Below are positions 61,101 through 64,000 of a DNA stretch of 64,000 nucleotides, piece by piece (position 1 is the first letter of the stretch; every line of letters begins with the position of its first letter). The stretch covers positions 5,525,658-5,589,657 of the forward strand of contig JAUPSS010000004.1 in NCBI GenBank assembly GCA_040285825.1. Reading direction: 5' to 3'. A program made the translations under genes and the position numbers. The DNA comes from Eukaryota sp. TZLM1-RC. Lineage: Eukaryota; Metamonada: BaSk clade. The notes beneath the pieces are model-generated. The model ran no database searches. It had not been told where the DNA came from and was given only the letters and a program-made list of their open reading frames with translations.

Positions 61101-61424
61101 CAACATTCGATTGGGACCTTAGATAACCAATCATCGAGTCCTTCCGATTTTGAGGAGCAGTTAACTAGATCTGGTTGTGAGATAAAATTAGATGATGATA
61201 ATAATAAATTAAAATTAACGAGTCTACTAAGAATTTTCAGCGATGTTTTTAGTGAAACTCCAAACAGAAAAGGAATCGATTGTAAACCTCTAACAATCCC
61301 CTTTAGAGACGAAAATGCTATAGTACATAAACCTGCTAGACGATTAAATCCCAGCAAAATGGAAATAGCAAACAAAATATTTGATGAACTGATTGAAATG
61401 GGCTATGCAGTTGAATCTAATTAA
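58020..61424 (+). CDS. Retrotransposon Gag-protease and start of RT
   Basis: An open frame of 1134 codons. The capsid-like region spans roughly residues 360-660. A knuckle-like CTFCNVTEGNNPIGHTVFEC has C-x2-C-x10-H-x4-C spacing, longer than the canonical CCHC. An RGG-rich stretch follows (GRGGRGRR, GRGRGGHFRGH), likely RNA binding. A retropepsin-like ATIDSAAFCSVI carries the catalytic Asp. It then enters the RT N-terminus (KPARRLNPSKMEIANKIF) and hits a TAA at 61422. Sequence right after the stop continues the RT in the same frame, so the stop is a mutation or a readthrough site. Confidence 0.85.
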   Translation: MNQQITVCSSSSLPFGSKYQNLVEMWDSRLWAIKDNPNRVYEFPQNERRELINALDTLSRETYGRGAERRPRITGMDREIHMILAKPIKDRPDWEAIHLDQFGRRIRFLAIERRSRTDTDDILETKLPAWMDSYFDTIIHNYSEVEDGAPTCFREYMEQADSTNPSKLDPVSDFFDADALNNILTERSSVSTFRSRPNNFIQQFGESTTRKKKFRFLVTGDQSTKLHQRPKLPIIAPIISEKEQPVQVCSIDVLPDHIPTVDVTERTNRPTRVVQGPSSPSQPMLTSASEDEVELRGPSLDETPPPQPPRRRVTSEEPLRLEDLQASRNILDMSIASSLQRHVDSQPRSAEYKAPHLSEKDPLNKMSLVSFLLKFQTWDKYGRKIANRSFQAPGQSDWSRAMLIATQIFGEGKTQITPELLSSLPSHIREEIDRDMKQPLLRIDPELTKRLGPPIHHYDLFRSMMISTCPSGLSSMVDPHLISRWQGQGLLRPDFSDAELMVFLLRRTQFTSYHEACSALAKPCINWRNIHNKVDVDNEFGRFVEDFGDVLRMTTYMVDHSISASIRGNSGLITLSPALIAEYFLLGIDNFAITKELASHWTREDLWDPSTGTTLLDLISTTRRHFLAWCQTTGNRHTMELLRKQAEREEDIPLGLSTMRTFSRGATPSGPGTKRRSGGGSKGTPQNKYVPERHEREGSKFCTFCNVTEGNNPIGHTVFECKDPRCTRSKVPKELRFKIGEADQPARSGSVVRGRGGRGRRISRFRGRGRGGHFRGHKGRGQYRPIYYINTQEDTSSTSSPSENVSASSSMTSHRRIDRFSNRVRNTGNFPNRKQINAINHNQSIADFGNPVNNSPTAQQFLLNPLQFHKPSSDINSIFGINSTVSENHIRSQRSPFLRLEILINNIKTIATIDSAAFCSVITEDLANKCNMSINRDDTIEFLPANNVSSKSLGSANGILSFNVGSIAHQVHYRHTLPIIPGSNKLLIGIDMLKTLGLQTDDGLFIRLDKEHRTLLNAESEFDSRIAQHSIGTLDNQSSSPSDFEEQLTRSGCEIKLDDDNNKLKLTSLLRIFSDVFSETPNRKGIDCKPLTIPFRDENAIVHKPARRLNPSKMEIANKIFDELIEMGYAVESN

Positions 61425-63095
61425 AAATTCAGCTCTCCTATTGTCTTAGTTATATATCCTGACGGCAAGAAACCCAGGTTAACGGGAGACTTTAGCGGTA
61501 AAGATGGAGTCAATGCCCACACGATTTCAGTAGAACCTAATCTACCTAGGATTAGTGATATTTTAGAATTTTTAAGTAGAGCAGATTACATAGCCACGCT
61601 TGATTTACCAAAAGCTTTCTGGCAAATGAATGTAGCAGAAAAGGACATTGAGAAAACATCAATCTCAATCCCTGGAAGGTCAATTATGTTTAAAAGAGCT
61701 TGCTTCGGATTAAAGAACATCCCAGCAGTATTTCAAAATGTAATGATGGAAATATTCCAAATTGATGGCGTTTTCATATATATTGATGATATTATAATAG
61801 TTGGAACGACTTTCGATGAATTCTATAAGAGATTACAAAGAGTCCTCCAATGTGCCAGAAATAGACGTGTAAATATAGGTTTACGTAAATGTAAATTCGT
61901 AACATCCAAACACCCTATTGATATTTTAGGAAGCACCTTCCAGGATAAAACCAGATTTATTAGTAAAAAAATCGAAGCCTTGATGAGAATCCCTAGACCA
62001 AAATCAGTGAAAGAAGTTCGCTCATTGGTAGGATCCATCAATTATATAAGAGATTGGCTTCCAGGTATTTCCGAATTAATAGCTCCAATTAATGAGTTAA
62101 TTAAAGGAAAACCTAGAGTAATAAAATGGACCAACGAGCATGACGATTATCTTAAACAAATAAAAGATTTAATAATTAATCACATGCCCCTTGAATTACC
62201 AGCTCCGGGCAAGCGCGTACTAATAAGTACCGACGCATCAGATGTAGCAGTTGGAGGCGTTATTTGGCAAGAAATTGAACCATACTCCCCTGCAGGAACC
62301 CCGCTGAATAAAAGAAAAGTGAAACCTTTGTCGTTCTATAGTAGATTACTTACAGAAACACAAAGGAAATGGTCCACTTTACAGAAAGAATTATATGCAA
62401 TTCTTCTGATTTTAACTGAAAGTTGTTTAGAAAGCTACCTTTTGACTAGACATCTAACAATTTTCACCGATCACAAAAATATTGCATTCCTGGCCACAGC
62501 CCCAGAGAAAAATAGAATTGTAAAGAGATGGCTGCCGATACTATCTGAATTCGACTTTGATATAGTCCATGAACCAGGTGAAGATAACCACTGGGCAGAT
62601 ATGCTATCGGGGAATATTGATTTAGATCAAGATGAGGAAACTCCTTCTATATGTAGTATAAATATACCAGATACTTTACTTTCGAATTACGAGATACCTC
62701 CTATAGACGATGATTCTGATTCGGACTTCGAAGACATCCCATCAATTTCATCCCTAAGTAGACACCAAGACTTACCTATTTTTTCTTCTTGGTTCTCTAA
62801 AATCAGATCTGAACAACAAATAGCCAAAAATAATAATGACCCTCTATTTGAGAATGCAATTTTAGATGAAAATACTCAAATTTGGAAAAACAATAAAAAT
62901 AAAATTTTAATTCCAAAAAGCCTCAGAAAACAGGCACTATTATTAATTCATGGATTGGTTCAATCAGGCCACCCCAGCAAAAACGACAGTCTACATAAAC
63001 TGTCCAAAAGCGACTTTTTCTGGCCTAATATGAGAAAGGACCTCATAAACCACATCAAAAGATGCCCAACTTGTCAAAAAAACGGCACCAGTTAA
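61425..63095 (+). CDS. Retrotransposon RT, RNase H and integrase zinc-binding region
   Basis: This is in the same frame as the preceding ORF, after one TAA. The RT shows ATLDLPKAFWQM, the catalytic YIDDIII and GLRKCKF. RNase H shows LISTDASDVAVGG, an LYAILL segment with its Glu upstream, and FTDHKNIAFL. The integrase HHCC begins HGLVQSGHPS and ends CPTC. The frame ends at a TAA at 63093. The first ATG-like start is at 61626, but translation from there would skip the RT N-terminus, so it is more likely part of one polyprotein broken by stops. Confidence 0.88.
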   Translation, partial: KFSSPIVLVIYPDGKKPRLTGDFSGKDGVNAHTISVEPNLPRISDILEFLSRADYIATLDLPKAFWQMNVAEKDIEKTSISIPGRSIMFKRACFGLKNIPAVFQNVMMEIFQIDGVFIYIDDIIIVGTTFDEFYKRLQRVLQCARNRRVNIGLRKCKFVTSKHPIDILGSTFQDKTRFISKKIEALMRIPRPKSVKEVRSLVGSINYIRDWLPGISELIAPINELIKGKPRVIKWTNEHDDYLKQIKDLIINHMPLELPAPGKRVLISTDASDVAVGGVIWQEIEPYSPAGTPLNKRKVKPLSFYSRLLTETQRKWSTLQKELYAILLILTESCLESYLLTRHLTIFTDHKNIAFLATAPEKNRIVKRWLPILSEFDFDIVHEPGEDNHWADMLSGNIDLDQDEETPSICSINIPDTLLSNYEIPPIDDDSDSDFEDIPSISSLSRHQDLPIFSSWFSKIRSEQQIAKNNNDPLFENAILDENTQIWKNNKNKILIPKSLRKQALLLIHGLVQSGHPSKNDSLHKLSKSDFFWPNMRKDLINHIKRCPTCQKNGTS

Positions 63096-63125
63096 AAGAA
63101 CAAAAACACCCTCCACAGGTTCCCT

Positions 63126-64000
63126 TTGGGCAGATCGTCCTTTGCCAGACTAAATGTTGACACAATTGGACCTCTGAATACTGATAGTGATGGTAATAAA
63201 TACTTATTAGTATTTGTAGATTCTTTTACTGGATATTCAATTTTTAGTCCCTCTGAAGGAACTCAATGCCTTAGAGACCGCAGACGCTTTGATTTGGAAC
63301 GTTTGCGCAATTTTTGGCATACCTATGTTAATTCATAGTGATAATGGTCCTGAGTTCGCCAATGAGACTTTTTAAGATAGTGTGTAATAGATTAGCTATT
63401 GAGATGAGTAACTCAATACCCCACTACTCTGAAAGTAATGGACTCGTAGAGCGAAAACATAGAGACGTTCTACAATGCTTGAGGAAATTATTAATAGATT
63501 TTAATGATTACGGAAATTGGTCTACTTATGTACCCATATCCCAACTATTAATAAATTCCACTAAAAGCAGAAAGACAGGTTTTACACCTTACGAACTAAT
63601 GTTCGGATCTTCGATTAGTCCAAGATCGGACCCTGCAAACATATTAGGAAACTTATCAAAATTTGATTCCAATATACCTTTATTAGACGATATTAAAATG
63701 AAAAATACTCGTCTGCAAGAAAAAAATGAAGAAGCAGAGCGTCATCAATCATTAAATACTCCGATTTCAGTAGACAATACTAATTCGCGTTCTATAGTAT
63801 TTAATATTGGTGACTATGTCCTACGTAAAACCAAACAGAATAATAAATTACATGGATCTTGGAACGGACCCTTTTTAGTAATAGACCATCCTTCCAACTC
63901 CACTTTATTATTAAAGAATCTTATCACTGGCAGTGAATTAAAGGCTGCTAAGAAAGATTGTAAAATCTATAACGCAGATAATCCTCAGGATATCGAATTT
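63126..64000 (+). pseudogene. Retrotransposon integrase core and C-terminus, frame-broken
   Basis: LNVDTIGPL and LLVFVDSFTGYS supply the first catalytic Asp in one frame. The second Asp (HSDNGPEF) lies in another frame, with the switch near 63245-63270. A further change near the T-run at 63369 leads to the Glu in SNGLVERKHR. A GPY/F-like SWNGPFLVIDHPS follows near 63857. The last frame is open to the window edge. At least two frameshifts prevent a single product. Confidence 0.8.

Larger units (their letters stand above)
57405..64000 (+). mobile_element. Ty3/gypsy-type LTR retrotransposon, incomplete at window edge
   Basis: Domain order is Gag, protease, reverse transcriptase, RNase H, integrase, GPY/F-like end, which defines the Ty3/gypsy (Metaviridae) group. 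It interrupts the 5S array. The gag part is visibly richer in G+C than host genes. In-frame stops and frame changes are present in pol, so this copy looks inactive. The right end continues past 64000. Confidence 0.92.

Overview
The window is nuclear DNA of a microbial eukaryote. It is A+T-rich, genes are spaced, and most coding regions are uninterrupted. Five to seven introns are supported, all very short (25 to 47 nt; the four firm ones are 28 to 35 nt). Their 3' ends read like a fused branch point and acceptor (CTAAC or CTCAC a few bases before AG). A kinesin-2 motor and a tau-tubulin-kinase-like protein suggest a flagellated cell. Tiny introns with a fused 3' motif recall metamonads such as parabasalids and fornicates. 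That placement is inference; nothing here names the species.

Layout. 1-2.0 kb: a patch of subterminal-type repeats and gene-poor DNA. 2.0-8.2 kb: a conserved-looking hypothetical gene, an ALG7/DPAGT1 gene with one 35-nt intron, another hypothetical gene, and a TTBK-type casein kinase with a possible prenylation signal. 8.4-18.3 kb: a graveyard of mobile DNA. It holds a Tc1/pogo-like DDE transposase fragment, two Fanzor (eukaryotic TnpB/RuvC) relics, and many 3' fragments of a retroelement family whose C-terminus has a zinc knuckle plus a restriction-endonuclease-like region. 18.5-27.6 kb: a divergent Sec24-like COPII gene, a large inverted duplication of retroelement 3' ends, and a RUN-domain/Rubicon-homology protein whose halves are separated by 45 copies of a 17-residue acidic repeat. 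28.7-30.7 kb: 5S rRNA array 1. 30.8-41.4 kb: SCYL2-like pseudokinase, Dbp8/DDX49 helicase, proteasome beta-7 (PSMB4), kinesin-2 with three mini-introns, and a DISDIEGT-repeat protein. 42.6-46.4 kb: more retroelement fragments, including a 1.03-kb tandem duplication. 46.8-52.6 kb: a divergent pair of RCC1-like/PH paralogues. 53.1-57.4 kb: 5S rRNA array 2, with 11 genes in a strict two-variant alternation, invaded by a 5'-truncated retroelement and then by a Ty3/gypsy-type retrotransposon that runs off the right edge.

How it fits together. The host genes cover N-glycosylation, COPII and endosome/lysosome traffic, proteasome assembly, ribosome biogenesis and intraflagellar transport. They are not organised in operons. 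Gene-poor gaps and 5S spacers are the landing sites for retroelements. Most of those copies are 5'-truncated or carry stops and frameshifts. Two protein-coding genes (RUN-RH and the plus-strand RCC1/PH paralogue) carry one-base-scale frame breaks that could be decay or assembly error.
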